A stretch of DNA of 45,407 nucleotides from Rikenellaceae bacterium (GTDB taxonomy: Bacteria; Bacteroidota; Bacteroidia; Bacteroidales; UBA932): assembly GCA_022777205.1 (NCBI GenBank), contig JALFGP010000042.1, forward strand, positions 1 through 45,407, in the 5' to 3' direction. The notes beneath the pieces were generated by a model. The model searched no databases and was not told the origin of the DNA. It was given only the letters and a program-made list of their open reading frames with translations. Position 1 is the first letter of the stretch, and every line of letters starts with the position of its first letter. The position numbers and the translations under genes are program-made. Below are positions 16,013-26,208 of the stretch, one piece after another.

Positions 16013-19000
16013 TTAGAATTGAAGGTCAAGTCCCACTGTGAAGACGCGGCTGCGAGGATATGCACCCCAGTCAAGGCCCGGAGTCATAGGATTCGAAGCG
16101 GCAGTGCTCACCTCAGGGTCGTATCCGCTGTAGCTGGAGATGCAGAAGAGGTTCTGCGCCGAAGCATAAATCCTGAGTTTGGAGATTTTGGCCTGTTCCG
16201 TCCATTTGCGCGGGAAAGTGTAGCCCAGAGTCATATTCTTGAGCCTGAGGAATGAACCGTCCTCGACGAATCTGGAATACACATCGTTCGTGATGTATCC
16301 GTTTGCCTTCGGAACGGTGTTGGAAGCGTTTGTCGGGCTCCATCTGTCGGCCACTTCGGCAAGGAAGTTCCTTCTTCCGGAACGGGTCTGGGTGGCGTAG
16401 AGACGGGTGGCGTTGTAGATGTCGTTGCCATAGTTGAACTGGAACATAAAGCTGAAATCCACTCCGTAGAAGCTGAAGGTGTTGGTGATACCTCCGTAGA
16501 AGAGAGGGAGGGTCTTGCCGATAACCGTGCGGTCGTCTGTGGTCACCTTTCCGTCTCCGTTCACATCCTTGTACTTCACTACTCCCGGCTCCACACCTCC
16601 TGTGTAGAGAGTGTTATCTACAACCCCCGGCTTGAGGCTGAGAGTGCCGTCAGGGTTCACATTGAAGTCGTCGCTCTGATAGATTCCGTCGAACTCATAG
16701 CCGTAAATTAGTCCCAGGGACTCCCCTACTATTGCGCGGTAATCAAAGGCAGTGAAGTTGCTGTCAAAGCCTGAGCGGGCTTCATAATACTGGGCACCGT
16801 CAGCGAGTTCTACGAGGGTATTTCTGATGAAGGAGATATTGAAATTGGTCTGCCACAGGAAGTTCTTCTTGTCGATATTGGTGCTCATAAGGCTGAACTC
16901 CAGACCCTGGTTGCGGATTTTTCCGACATTTCTCATCTGTGTCGCAAAACCTGTGGAATGTGCAAGCTGTTGGAGAATGAGCAAATCCTTGGTGTCCTTG
17001 TTGAACAGGTCTATTGTAAAGGTGAGCCTGTCCTTGAAGAAGCCGAAGTCCATACCCACATTCACAGTCGAGGAGCCTTCCCACTTCAGGTCCATATTCT
17101 GGAGCTGCTTCGGAGTGAACACGGTAGTCAGCTTGTTGTCCGGTCCGTATTTCTCATTGGTGTAGAGGTCCAGCGATAGGAAATTGGCTATGCGGTCGTT
17201 GCCCACAGTACCCCAGCCTGCGCGGAGCTTGAGGTTGGAGACGTGGCGCGCGTTCTTCATAAACTTCTCCTTGTTGATTCTCCAGGCTGCGGAGAAGGAC
17301 GGGAAGAAGCCCCATTTGTGGTTCTGGGAGAAGACCGTGGAACCGTCGGCACGTATGGTACCGGTGATGAGGTAGCGATCGTTGTAGTTGTAGTTCGCAC
17401 GGGCGAAGAATGAAAGCAGGGAGTTGCTTGCAGCATAGGTTCGAACCGCACTCGGGATTGCTCCAATGCCGAGATTGTCGTTGCCGAGGGCATCGGTAGG
17501 GAAACCCATAGCCTGTCCATAGACATATTCCTGTCTCTTTTGGGATGCCTCCTCACCGAGCATTATGTCGTAGCTATGCTTGCCGATTTTCTGCTTCCAG
17601 GTGAGCTGGTTGTAGTTCACCCAGCGGAGTTCCTTGGTGTACTGGCTCGAACCGTAAGGCTGCTGGCCGTTGCGGTAGGCCTCCTTTGAACCGTTCTTGT
17701 AGAAGATGTCGTTGCGGGTGAAAGCAGTGTTGTAGGTTGCGGCAGTCTTGAAGGTGAGGCCCTTGACGATTTCCCAGGTCAGCGCGACATTGCCCATCCA
17801 CTGGTCGGTCTTCTTGGTGTTGGTGACATTCTGGTTCTGATGAATCGGGTTCACCTGTGCAAGGGATTCGCCTTCCTCCAGCATTTCAAGGTCAATCGGG
17901 GAATTGATGAGTTCGTCTGTAGTCATCTTGAGACCACCGGTAGGCCTTGCGCTGATAATCTGGGCGAGGGTGTTGAAACGGCCGTTGTCGGCTGTGGTGC
18001 CGGCTCCCCTCTTGCTGGTGCGGGCGTAGTTCACGGTGCCGTCAAAAGTCACGTTCTTCCAAAGTTTCTGGGTGAAACGTACCTTGGCGTTGGTCTTGGT
18101 GAATCCGCTGTTGATGAAGATGCCGTCTTCATCATAATGTGAAAAGAGCATAGAGTACTTGGTCTGGTCAGTACCTCCGGTGACAGTCACATTGTGGTCC
18201 TGGGACCAGGTCGGACGGAATGTGAGAGACTGCCAGTTAACTGTTTCCACGTTGCGGTAGTCCTCCAGGCTGTTGTAACGGTATGTATCGGTTGCGGTGT
18301 TTTCCTTGTAATATGCGCCGGTGTAGGAATTGTTGATTTCGCCCTGAATCTTTACGAACTCATAGGCATCCAATACAGGCAGTTCCTTCGGGATGATGCG
18401 GTAGGTTGCAGAACCGTTGTAGGTCACGACCGGACGGCCTGTCTTGCCGGACTTGGTGCTGACCATAACGACTCCGTTAGCAGCCCTGGAACCGTAGATT
18501 GCGGATGAGGACGCGTCCTTAAGCACCTCGATGGACTCGATGTCCGCCTCGGAAAGAAAGTCGATATTGTCCACCTGGAAGCCGTCCACGATGTAGAGCG
18601 GAGAATTGTCTCCGCTGAGGGTGCCGACACCACGTATGTTCACGGAGAATCCGGAACCCGGAGTACCGTCGCTCTGGGTAATCTGCACACCGGCAATCTG
18701 TCCGCTGAGGGCTCCGATCACTGAACTTGCCTGATAGCCCTCGATGGCATCGGAGGTGATTGACGCAACGGAACCTGTGAGGTCGCTTCTCTTGACAGCG
18801 CCGTAACCCACGACCACGATTTCGTCGAGCAACTGGCTGTCAGGCTGGAGCTTGACGGTGACATTGTTCTGTCCTATTGCCATAAGTTCCTGCTCCTTGT
18901 ACCCGATGTAGGAAATCACGAGCTTGGTGCCCTTCTTCACCTTGATGCTGAACTTTCCGTCCAGGTCGGTGATTTCTCCGGTGGTGGTGCCTGCAACAAG

Positions 19001-19141
19001 GATGCTGGCACCCGGAAGAGGCAGATCCTGTTCGCCAACGACTGTACCGGTGACTGTAAGGTTCTGGGCGGACAGGCTGAGCGTCACCAAGAGGACGCTC
19101 AGGCTGACTGCCAACCTTCTTAATATATTATTGAAAGTCAT
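16013..19141 (-). CDS. SusC/RagA-family TonB-dependent outer-membrane transporter
   Basis: Imports oligosaccharides across the outer membrane using TonB energy. 1042 residues: signal peptide (about 1-25), a CarboxypepD_reg-like domain (TVTGTVVGEQDLPLPGASI onward, about 28-105), a TonB box region (LLDEIVVVGYGAVKRSDLTG, about 104), a plug domain containing YIVDGFQVDNIDFL and EVLKDASSSAIYGSRAANG, and a 22-strand barrel that ends in an aromatic residue (VGLDLQF). The length is normal for SusC proteins. It is preceded by the two surface-binding lipoproteins and followed by SusD, the order of BT4661-BT4660-BT4659 in the B. thetaiotaomicron heparin locus. No anti-sigma-interacting extension was noted, in keeping with control by the hybrid two-component system. 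Confidence 0.97.
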   Translation of the reverse strand: MTFNNILRRLAVSLSVLLVTLSLSAQNLTVTGTVVGEQDLPLPGASILVAGTTTGEITDLDGKFSIKVKKGTKLVISYIGYKEQELMAIGQNNVTVKLQPDSQLLDEIVVVGYGAVKRSDLTGSVASITSDAIEGYQASSVIGALSGQIAGVQITQSDGTPGSGFSVNIRGVGTLSGDNSPLYIVDGFQVDNIDFLSEADIESIEVLKDASSSAIYGSRAANGVVMVSTKSGKTGRPVVTYNGSATYRIIPKELPVLDAYEFVKIQGEINNSYTGAYYKENTATDTYRYNSLEDYRNVETVNWQSLTFRPTWSQDHNVTVTGGTDQTKYSMLFSHYDEDGIFINSGFTKTNAKVRFTQKLWKNVTFDGTVNYARTSKRGAGTTADNGRFNTLAQIISARPTGGLKMTTDELINSPIDLEMLEEGESLAQVNPIHQNQNVTNTKKTDQWMGNVALTWEIVKGLTFKTAATYNTAFTRNDIFYKNGSKEAYRNGQQPYGSSQYTKELRWVNYNQLTWKQKIGKHSYDIMLGEEASQKRQEYVYGQAMGFPTDALGNDNLGIGAIPSAVRTYAASNSLLSFFARANYNYNDRYLITGTIRADGSTVFSQNHKWGFFPSFSAAWRINKEKFMKNARHVSNLKLRAGWGTVGNDRIANFLSLDLYTNEKYGPDNKLTTVFTPKQLQNMDLKWEGSSTVNVGMDFGFFKDRLTFTIDLFNKDTKDLLILQQLAHSTGFATQMRNVGKIRNQGLEFSLMSTNIDKKNFLWQTNFNISFIRNTLVELADGAQYYEARSGFDSNFTAFDYRAIVGESLGLIYGYEFDGIYQSDDFNVNPDGTLSLKPGVVDNTLYTGGVEPGVVKYKDVNGDGKVTTDDRTVIGKTLPLFYGGITNTFSFYGVDFSFMFQFNYGNDIYNATRLYATQTRSGRRNFLAEVADRWSPTNASNTVPKANGYITNDVYSRFVEDGSFLRLKNMTLGYTFPRKWTEQAKISKLRIYASAQNLFCISSYSGYDPEVSTAASNPMTPGLDWGAYPRSRVFTVGLDLQF

Positions 19142-19159
19142 ATCGTTAAGTTTATTTTA

Positions 19160-21724
19160 TCATTCAAAGTTCGGGTCGAGCCAGATCATAATCGGCCTGC
19201 TTACTCCACAGTTTGTATCAGGATTGGTCTTGGCATTATAAGCCGTATCCAATGTAACAGGATTGCCATCATCAGTATTTGCCACCTGACAGAAGAAAAT
19301 TCCGTTAGCAACATATCCTGTACTGTTATCTATCCACATATTCGGATTAACGACAACTGAGAAACCATCGGCGTTGTCAAAATATGCCAAACTCTTGTCG
19401 AGCTGCGCCTGAGTTTTAGTCCCTGCGAATGAAGATGTAAAATATGAGACAGGGTTATTGGAACCGTAGGAAACACTTGAACTACCCCAATCATATTGAG
19501 TCCAGAGCGTATAGAGCAAGTGTCCTGCTTCAATCTTCTTATTCGGGGTATCCAGATTTGTATTGCCATCCAAAGTGAAGAAATAGTAATCCCTTCGGAA
19601 GTCAATGTAGAACTTGCTCATATCTTCCACGCCTGTAATACTTGGAGCAACATCAAAACGCCCTCCGGTTCGAGGATTTACGCGGAAAACAAATGGAGAG
19701 TACAATACATTTCTGCTCAATCCAGGCTTCAAATTCATAGTAGCGAAATGGAAGAATACAGGAATCTTCACTGAGAATGAATTATTTGAATCTTCCGGAT
19801 CTACAGTAGTGGCAGTCACAAACAGGATTCCATTCTGATAGTTTGCGAATGACTTGTCTGTAAAAGTAAGTTTACCTGTCTTTGAATCAATCTGCGCTGT
19901 AGAAAGATTCATTTTTGCTTCAGAAGTGAAAGTAACATACTCTTTTCCTGCCTCTGGCAAATCGGTGTATTTAATCTCTGGAGCAAGAGCAGCGAGTGCT
20001 GCCTTGTTCGCCACCCTGAACTGACTCACATAATTGGTCTGCTCCTCTGAAAGATCCAGATTGTTGCCATAGCTGAAATATGTGAAATAATATGGATTCT
20101 GAACCACATTCAATTCAAATGTTCCGGTGGAAGGATTGCGTCCAGGTGCAGATGCAGTAATTGATATGCTATAAGTACCAATTGCAAGAATGTTACCCTT
20201 CAAGGCAGTCAATTCTCCAGTTGCAGGATTGAGTGACAGGGCAGAAACATAAGCAGCCTCCGGATTCGTGAACGCATACGTAAAACCGGACGGCATCGGC
20301 GTTGACGGTTTGATGCTCCAAGGAGCGTGTTCCTTCTTGCTTGAATTTTCGTATGTGAGCTCAACTGCATTGTAAACCGAGAACTGAATTGCGCCATTGA
20401 ATACGCCCTTGTCATAATTCTCATCGAATGATGCGGTGACGCAGCGTATGTCGATGCTGTAATCACCCTCATCCCAGGTTCCCTTCACAAGATTCAGAAC
20501 ATCCTTGTCAAGACTCATTCTGCCATTCCATTCAAAGGCAGCCCCATTCAGGGATGCACCTGCAATCGAATAGGAAACAACCTCGGCAGACTCGCCCACA
20601 GGTGTAATCTTGAAGCCTTCAATGTCCGAAGAGCCTTCTGCAAGTTCGGCAGGCTCAAAGAGTCTCTGGAAATCGGTTGAGTTGAGCGATTCAGGCAAAC
20701 CTGCAATGCACCTTACACAGAGAGCATCGTCAGTTGAGAGGTCCTGTCCGGCATATTTGTATGAAACCGAAATCTTGTATTCGCCCACCTTTGCATCGGC
20801 TACTGCGGCCACGGAAATATTGGCCTCAGCATCAATGCTCAAAAGATTGCTCCAGTCCGCAAGCGGAGTTCCATCCACGGTCACGGATTTGATTGCAATG
20901 TCAGTCGGCACGGCATCCTCGAACCTGGCAGCATAGGTCTTTGCCTGGTTCTGATAGAAATTGCCAGCCTCAGGATAGGTAAGGAGCACCGGCAGAGCCT
21001 CCACATTGAACACGAGAGCATCCTCGAGCAGTCCCTCCCCACTTTCAGCGGAAAAAGACTCGGTGTTGATTTTCAAGTCTGCGGTGTAGGTGCCCAAAGT
21101 CCAGGAGTCGGACCTTACCGGGGTGATGGTGAGGGCCTTGGAATCCACTGTGAAAAGTTCCTCACCGCCTTCGACCGGCTCATCTCCCTTGCGGATATTC
21201 CTGATTTCAATACCCGTAAGAGGTGCAGACTCGTTCACTACGAGCACACTCACGAATGGAAGTGCGGCGGTGGATTCCTGCTGAAGACTTTCGTAACGGA
21301 GAGTCTTCGGAGACTCGTCTATGTTCACGTCCGGAATACCCGGGATAGCGGTAAGCGTCAAGGCATTGCGGAGGATGAATTTCTGTCCGTCAAGCACGCA
21401 GGTGATGCTCACGAGGTAATCTCCGAGAGCAATCTCAGACGGAATTGTGGCTGTGACTACACCTGTGGCGGAATTGATTGTGAAATAATTCTCTTTGCAC
21501 TGGGTCTCGCCGAAAAAGACAGACTGGATTGCAAAGTTTTCAGCCTTGTCAGCATCCACCTCAGGCACAAATTCGAATGTCTTGTTGGGGTAGATTTTCG
21601 TCGTTGGATTGTAGCTCACCCCGGCAGTGATTTCCGGCTGCAGCGGCTCCTCATTCTGGCAGGAAGAGGCGAGGATGCAGAAAGGCACTGCCAATGACAA
21701 TATTATATAAGGTATATTTTTCAT
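19160..21724 (-). CDS. Surface glycan-binding lipoprotein (BT4661-like), copy 1
   Basis: 854 residues with lipoprotein signal (CILASSC, Cys22) and an acidic QNEE after the cysteine, which resembles a surface-export signal. The body is a string of Ig-like/cadherin-like domains recognised by repeats such as FTINSATGVVTA and LSLNPATGELTALKG. A C-terminal domain of about 310 residues begins at NPYYFTYFSYGNNL (about residue 545) and ends in a WLDPNFE tail. I think this end domain is DUF4958, but have not checked. The protein is a paralogue of the next gene upstream in the operon, with about one more Ig-like domain. Its position directly before susC suggests it binds heparan sulfate at the surface. 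The 3' part of the gene (to about 20300) is clearly richer in A/T than its 5' part. Confidence 0.85.
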   Translation of the reverse strand: MKNIPYIILSLAVPFCILASSCQNEEPLQPEITAGVSYNPTTKIYPNKTFEFVPEVDADKAENFAIQSVFFGETQCKENYFTINSATGVVTATIPSEIALGDYLVSITCVLDGQKFILRNALTLTAIPGIPDVNIDESPKTLRYESLQQESTAALPFVSVLVVNESAPLTGIEIRNIRKGDEPVEGGEELFTVDSKALTITPVRSDSWTLGTYTADLKINTESFSAESGEGLLEDALVFNVEALPVLLTYPEAGNFYQNQAKTYAARFEDAVPTDIAIKSVTVDGTPLADWSNLLSIDAEANISVAAVADAKVGEYKISVSYKYAGQDLSTDDALCVRCIAGLPESLNSTDFQRLFEPAELAEGSSDIEGFKITPVGESAEVVSYSIAGASLNGAAFEWNGRMSLDKDVLNLVKGTWDEGDYSIDIRCVTASFDENYDKGVFNGAIQFSVYNAVELTYENSSKKEHAPWSIKPSTPMPSGFTYAFTNPEAAYVSALSLNPATGELTALKGNILAIGTYSISITASAPGRNPSTGTFELNVVQNPYYFTYFSYGNNLDLSEEQTNYVSQFRVANKAALAALAPEIKYTDLPEAGKEYVTFTSEAKMNLSTAQIDSKTGKLTFTDKSFANYQNGILFVTATTVDPEDSNNSFSVKIPVFFHFATMNLKPGLSRNVLYSPFVFRVNPRTGGRFDVAPSITGVEDMSKFYIDFRRDYYFFTLDGNTNLDTPNKKIEAGHLLYTLWTQYDWGSSSVSYGSNNPVSYFTSSFAGTKTQAQLDKSLAYFDNADGFSVVVNPNMWIDNSTGYVANGIFFCQVANTDDGNPVTLDTAYNAKTNPDTNCGVSRPIMIWLDPNFE

Positions 21725-21737
21725 AGCTGGTGATTTC

Positions 21738-23945
21738 TTATTCTTCGTAGTCCCTATCTATCCACAGGGCGAATGGGTTGAATTTGTGGTCATCCACAGC
21801 GCCTCCAAGAGCATCGCCCAAATCTTTGAAACCGTCAAAAGGAGAGACCGCAACAGTCATTTCTCCTATGAAGACTCCGTCTGCCCATTCCTGGTCAAAC
21901 CATACTCCCCTGTTGGCCACAACTGAAAGATAGTTGCTGCCCCTGTTTCCGTCCACATAGCAAGGCGACTTTGCGAGCACTTCCCTGCTCTTGGCCTTTG
22001 AACCGTCATAGAAACCTACGGCATCCTTTGAGTCGTAATTGGCACTTCCGTAATTTCCCCAAAGATGCTTCAGGAAAGTATTGTTGGTCTTACTACTGAG
22101 AGCTCCGTCAGGTGTGAATATGTCTGGGTTACCGTCCAGATTGTAGAAAGCGAATGTCCTGCGCCAGTCCATATAGAAATCAGCCAGCTCAGCTCCCTTG
22201 ATTGCAGGAACGGCAGATCTTCCGCCCTCCTTCGGATTGAACCGCAGCACAAACGGAGTGTACTCAACGCTGAGTCCGGCTTTCGTCACACCGGCAAAAT
22301 CTACAAACACAGGCACTTTCACAGTGAAAGTATTTTCAGGGTCGGAAGGGTCCTTGGTCGTTGCTGTTACAATATAAACTCCCATCTTCTGACTGCTGAA
22401 GCCTTTGAATGTCAGCTTTCCTGAGGTCTTGTCAACTGCCGTTCCGCTCAACTGACTCTTGCGTGTGCCGGAGAATGTGACAGTTGCCTCAGAAGAAAGG
22501 TCGGTATATTTGATTGCAGGATTGAGGCCCAGAAGTTCCTCTTCAGAATAGACCCTGAACTGGCTCACCCCTCTGGTCTGTTCCTCAGTGAGTCCGAGGT
22601 TGTTGCCATAACTGAAATAGGTGAAATAATAAGGGTTCTCCACCACGTTGAGTGTGAATACTTTTTCCACTGCATTCTGGTATTTACCGTCGCGGGCAGT
22701 CACTGATATAGGATATGTTCCGACAGGAAGCATATTGCCCTTGACGGCGGAAAGTTTTCCGGTCTCAGGGTCCAGACTGACCCATTTCACATAGTCTGCT
22801 GAAGGGTCGGTGAATTCATATATATAGGCACCGTTGTCCGCAGGCTCTGGCTCTGCAGTCCATCCGAGCACCATCTTCTTTGTCTGCTCTGCATAACTGA
22901 AGTCCTGGATGGCAGGGATGTTGTCCACGACCTTGAGGGTCAAGACTCTCTGGAAACATTCCGGTTCCTCAATATATGCATTCTTCACATAAACATCCAA
23001 AGCATAGACATCCCCATTGACAAATCCGTGTCCCTTAGCCACTTTGATGACTCCGGTCGCGGAATCAATGCTGATTTTGTCGGTTGCAGGATTCGACTGG
23101 ATGGAGAACTCAAGTCCGTCAAGAGAACCTGTAACCACAGGGGCTGCACTCTCGAAAGTTGAATTTTCCCCTTCGTCCAGATAGAAGGTGTCACGATTGT
23201 ATGCAATTGAGGTAGGACCTGACACCACGTGCACCGTGACGGCATCCGTGAAGAGTCCCACTTTGCTGTTTTCATCACGATAGGAACGAGTTTCGAGTTT
23301 GATGTCTAGTTTGTAGGTTCCCACCTCGAAAGGTGCACCTCTGACTGCGGAGATTACACCATCCTCACTTATAGTGAAATACGGAGTGGTGATGTTGTCC
23401 AGATACTCCCCGTCCTTCTTCACGTTGCGTATGGAATAGGATTCGATTTTAAGGTGTTCGCCTTCCGTAACAACCTTTGCTGTAGGGAGTTCCTTGGTGC
23501 TGTCCGCCTTGAGATGGGCGATGTTCAGGAAGAAGAAGTCCGGCTCGGTGGAAATGCCCTCAGGTATTCCGTTGAGGAAAGTCACCGTCAGTTTGTCCGG
23601 AAAACTGTATTTCACTCCGTTTACGCTGCAGCAGATGGAAATGCGGTAGACTCCGGGGGCGGTGTTGACTGTTCCGGCGATGGTGAGAACACCGGTGGAC
23701 GAATTGATTGTGAATTCCGGACCCATATAATAAGCGTCATCCAACTTTACCTGAGTGATTTTGAAGTCCTCGGGTGCGCCTCCGCTCCAGGTCGGGCTGA
23801 TGTTGAAGCCGACGTTCTGGCCGAACTCGACTCCATCCGGATAATATAGTCTGAAACCCTCCCTCTCAAGTCCGTCCTTGGCGCAGGAAGCAGCCAGAAG
23901 GGCCCCGAGTGCAAGAAAGAGGTTTCTTATGGTTTTAATGGACAT
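21738..23945 (-). CDS. Surface glycan-binding lipoprotein (BT4661-like), copy 2
   Basis: 735 residues with lipobox (GALLAASC, Cys21), Ig-like domains with the repeats FTINSSTGVLTIAG, ISIDSATGVIKVAKG and VSLDPETGKLSAVKG, and the same C-terminal domain as copy 1, from NPYYFTYFSYGNNL (about residue 435) through FRVYSEEEL and IKYTDLSSE to a WIDRDYEE end. The two proteins align over most of their length, so they arose by tandem duplication, perhaps with different ligands. The gap to copy 1 is 13 bases and to the PL12 gene 20. Function as a surface glycan-binding protein is inferred from position and domain type; no catalytic motif is seen. Confidence 0.83.
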   Translation of the reverse strand: MSIKTIRNLFLALGALLAASCAKDGLEREGFRLYYPDGVEFGQNVGFNISPTWSGGAPEDFKITQVKLDDAYYMGPEFTINSSTGVLTIAGTVNTAPGVYRISICCSVNGVKYSFPDKLTVTFLNGIPEGISTEPDFFFLNIAHLKADSTKELPTAKVVTEGEHLKIESYSIRNVKKDGEYLDNITTPYFTISEDGVISAVRGAPFEVGTYKLDIKLETRSYRDENSKVGLFTDAVTVHVVSGPTSIAYNRDTFYLDEGENSTFESAAPVVTGSLDGLEFSIQSNPATDKISIDSATGVIKVAKGHGFVNGDVYALDVYVKNAYIEEPECFQRVLTLKVVDNIPAIQDFSYAEQTKKMVLGWTAEPEPADNGAYIYEFTDPSADYVKWVSLDPETGKLSAVKGNMLPVGTYPISVTARDGKYQNAVEKVFTLNVVENPYYFTYFSYGNNLGLTEEQTRGVSQFRVYSEEELLGLNPAIKYTDLSSEATVTFSGTRKSQLSGTAVDKTSGKLTFKGFSSQKMGVYIVTATTKDPSDPENTFTVKVPVFVDFAGVTKAGLSVEYTPFVLRFNPKEGGRSAVPAIKGAELADFYMDWRRTFAFYNLDGNPDIFTPDGALSSKTNNTFLKHLWGNYGSANYDSKDAVGFYDGSKAKSREVLAKSPCYVDGNRGSNYLSVVANRGVWFDQEWADGVFIGEMTVAVSPFDGFKDLGDALGGAVDDHKFNPFALWIDRDYEE

Positions 23946-23965
23946 AATTATGTTGGTTTTGTTGA

Positions 23966-26143
23966 TTATTCATTCAGTGAGTAGCTCATAGGGAAAGCTT
24001 CTCCGTCTATGTCAACCCTTACGGCAGAGCCTTCGGGGTGGATGGCTGAAATTCCGGCGGAGTTGTCTGTAAACTTGGCGGAAACCTCAGGCAGTTTGGT
24101 GCTGAAAGGACAGATTACGGTAATCATACGCGCAGACTTGTCCTCTCCTTTTTCTATTCCGATTTTGTAACCCTTTCTGCTGCCGGAAATGACGTCGAGT
24201 TTGTTGGAAACAGAGCTTGTCACCTCTGAGAACTGTACATCAGACGGGTTCTCAAGGAAGGTGCGGATATAGACATTGTTGCCGTCGGCGAAATGGGTGT
24301 AGGCGGCACAGTCTTCCTGTACGGTGGTCACATTCGCGTCATCATCATTGGTGAGATGGCTATGGAAGTTCACCATATTTCCGAGACCTCCATATATGTC
24401 ATCGACCACGACGAGGAATTCCCTCTTGACGAAGAACATCGCCCTTCTGTGCCATACGTCCATTTCTTCGGAATCTCCGCTGTAAATCTTGTGCAGCGAG
24501 ACAATCAGGTCGTCCTTGCTCTGGGATTTGCAGATTGGAACGGAGACCTCCCTCGGAGTGTAGAACGGATATTCATACGAACAGTAGGTAACAGTATTGT
24601 GGTTCGATGCCTTTGCATAGTTGGTTCTAGAACTACCTGTGTTATAAGAATATACTCCCGCATCCGGAAGGAAATTCCTGCCCTTGCTCCAGAAAGAGAA
24701 AGTGTTGTTGTCAGGCTGGCAGTGCCAGGCTTCTTTCGGATTCTCATTGTTGGAAAGAACAATCATAGTGGAATTGGCATCATATCCGTTGCGCATCATA
24801 TAGAATCCTCCGTCGGGATAGCTTGCGATGGTGTTCTGCGGATATGCGCCCTGCTTGCCGCCCGTGGCCATAGCCTTGAGATACTGATCCTCCGGAAAGG
24901 TCTCGGAATACTTTGTGAAATTTCTCTGAAGTACGCTCTTGCTGTAGGAGGATGCGCGGGTGTCGTTCCAGTTATCTATGCTGTAATCGGGATAGGTGAT
25001 GTCTGCCACAAAGGTCATCGCGTTGTGAAGCTTGGTTATATAATCCTCATCCAGCAAATCCATACGATGATTGTAGAAAGCCACAGTCTGGGCCTCGAGA
25101 AAATCGGAAATCGCTGCGATATGGTAGCTCGGGTCACATTCCACAAGCACACCATCGGAGAAGAACTGGGCATCAACCTCTTGGTTGATAAGGCTGTATG
25201 CCTGGCTGGTCCATTCCTCTGCATTGCGGAATTCCGGCATAAGAATACCGGCTGTGGCAAGGGCCTGGAGCTGGGTCACACGAATATTGCCGTCAGTATA
25301 AAGATTGTTTCTCATCAGTTCCACCTGGTGGGAGAACATAGTGAGGAAGAAACTGAGCCACTGCGGAGTGAAGTTCTTGGAATTTATATAATAAGGAAGG
25401 ATATTGATTTGGGAAAGCACCCTTTCAGCAACCTGCAGGCCTTTCCACCAGTAATCCACATCATTCTCTGCTCCTCCCGGTGCTGGATACTTGTGAGTGT
25501 CGCCTGGGAAGGATGGGACATATTTTTCAAGCCAGGACAAATAGACCGTCTGCCAGTTCAGGAAATATTTCTCGTCTCCGGTGGCACGATAAACTTTTGC
25601 CTGAGGCTCCATCCACTGGTGGCGGTGCTTCTGATAACGGAATTCCTGGTCGTCCACCCCAGCAGGAACGAAATCCCAGTCGATTACGGTCTGCTTGTCT
25701 TCCACTTTTGCAAAGGAATAATAGATGTCGTCGGCTTCTGTCGAAGATTCATTTGCGTTCTCCACAAACTTGGCCACACAGAAACGGTAATCGAGGGCCT
25801 GATCGGCCTTATTCTTCTCCACATCGGTGTAGGAAGGACTCACAAGATCCACATAAGGATTCACGACATTTGAGCGGCTTCTCCAATACACAAGCAGTTC
25901 GCTTGCTGCATTTCCGAGATTTCCGGCCTCGTAGTAGGATTTCACCTTTTCGAGTCCGGGATAGTCCAGATTGAGAACGTCAAAGATTGATTCGTCGAAA
26001 CCCTCTGGGGCTTCTGGAGAGACGACAGAAGGGGGAAGTTCCCTGTCAATGTCGCCTGATTTGCCGGGCTCGAAAGGCTCGGTGGTGCAGGAAAGCACTG
26101 CCGACAGGGCCACGACACAGGCCAAATATTGTTTTACGGTCAT
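23966..26143 (-). CDS. PL12 heparinase III-type lyase, surface lipoprotein (BT4662-like)
   Basis: First gene of the operon. 725 residues with a lipoprotein signal (VALSAVLSC, Cys19) and a Pro/Glu-rich linker, so it probably acts at the cell surface as an endo-lyase that makes oligosaccharides for SusCD. The heparinase II/III fold is clear: HRHQWMEPQAKVYRATGDEKYF, then N286 (YTDGNIRVTQ), Y340 (CDPSYHIAA) and H474 (EAWHCQPDNNTFSFW). The Asn-Tyr spacing of 54 is identical in all three PL12 enzymes of the window. The residues before Asn286 differ from the periplasmic enzyme (DGNIRV versus QGNHLL), so specificity may differ. By synteny it corresponds to BT4662. Confidence 0.9.
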   Translation of the reverse strand: MTVKQYLACVVALSAVLSCTTEPFEPGKSGDIDRELPPSVVSPEAPEGFDESIFDVLNLDYPGLEKVKSYYEAGNLGNAASELLVYWRSRSNVVNPYVDLVSPSYTDVEKNKADQALDYRFCVAKFVENANESSTEADDIYYSFAKVEDKQTVIDWDFVPAGVDDQEFRYQKHRHQWMEPQAKVYRATGDEKYFLNWQTVYLSWLEKYVPSFPGDTHKYPAPGGAENDVDYWWKGLQVAERVLSQINILPYYINSKNFTPQWLSFFLTMFSHQVELMRNNLYTDGNIRVTQLQALATAGILMPEFRNAEEWTSQAYSLINQEVDAQFFSDGVLVECDPSYHIAAISDFLEAQTVAFYNHRMDLLDEDYITKLHNAMTFVADITYPDYSIDNWNDTRASSYSKSVLQRNFTKYSETFPEDQYLKAMATGGKQGAYPQNTIASYPDGGFYMMRNGYDANSTMIVLSNNENPKEAWHCQPDNNTFSFWSKGRNFLPDAGVYSYNTGSSRTNYAKASNHNTVTYCSYEYPFYTPREVSVPICKSQSKDDLIVSLHKIYSGDSEEMDVWHRRAMFFVKREFLVVVDDIYGGLGNMVNFHSHLTNDDDANVTTVQEDCAAYTHFADGNNVYIRTFLENPSDVQFSEVTSSVSNKLDVISGSRKGYKIGIEKGEDKSARMITVICPFSTKLPEVSAKFTDNSAGISAIHPEGSAVRVDIDGEAFPMSYSLNE

Positions 26144-26168
26144 AGTTTAGTGTTTTGAATTTGTATTG

Positions 26169-26176
26169 CAAAGTTA
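26169..26176 (-). promoter_or_regulatory. -7 box of the eleven-gene operon promoter
   Basis: TAACTTTG on the minus strand, 26 bases before the first gene's ATG, matches the Bacteroidota TAnnTTTG box. No TTTG or TTG lies at the right distance upstream, which suits a promoter that needs an activator. The flanking TAACTTTGCAA is identical to the box of the divergent promoter. Confidence 0.65.
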
Positions 26177-26208
26177 GTTTCCAGGCAGCCGGAAGCGATT
26201 TCGGATTG

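Noticed and set aside
24293..25873. Plus-strand open frame of 526 codons
   Set aside because: It lies wholly antisense to the PL12 gene at 23966-26143 and has a low-complexity, Ile/Val/His-rich product typical of a mirror frame of a GC-biased gene.
3853..26143. Chondroitin sulfate or alginate locus
   Set aside because: PL12 and PL21 signature residues, the GH88/SusCD order and the 6-O-sulfatase-like enzyme fit heparan sulfate better; no PL8, PL6 or PL17 enzyme is present. Enzyme assays would settle it.
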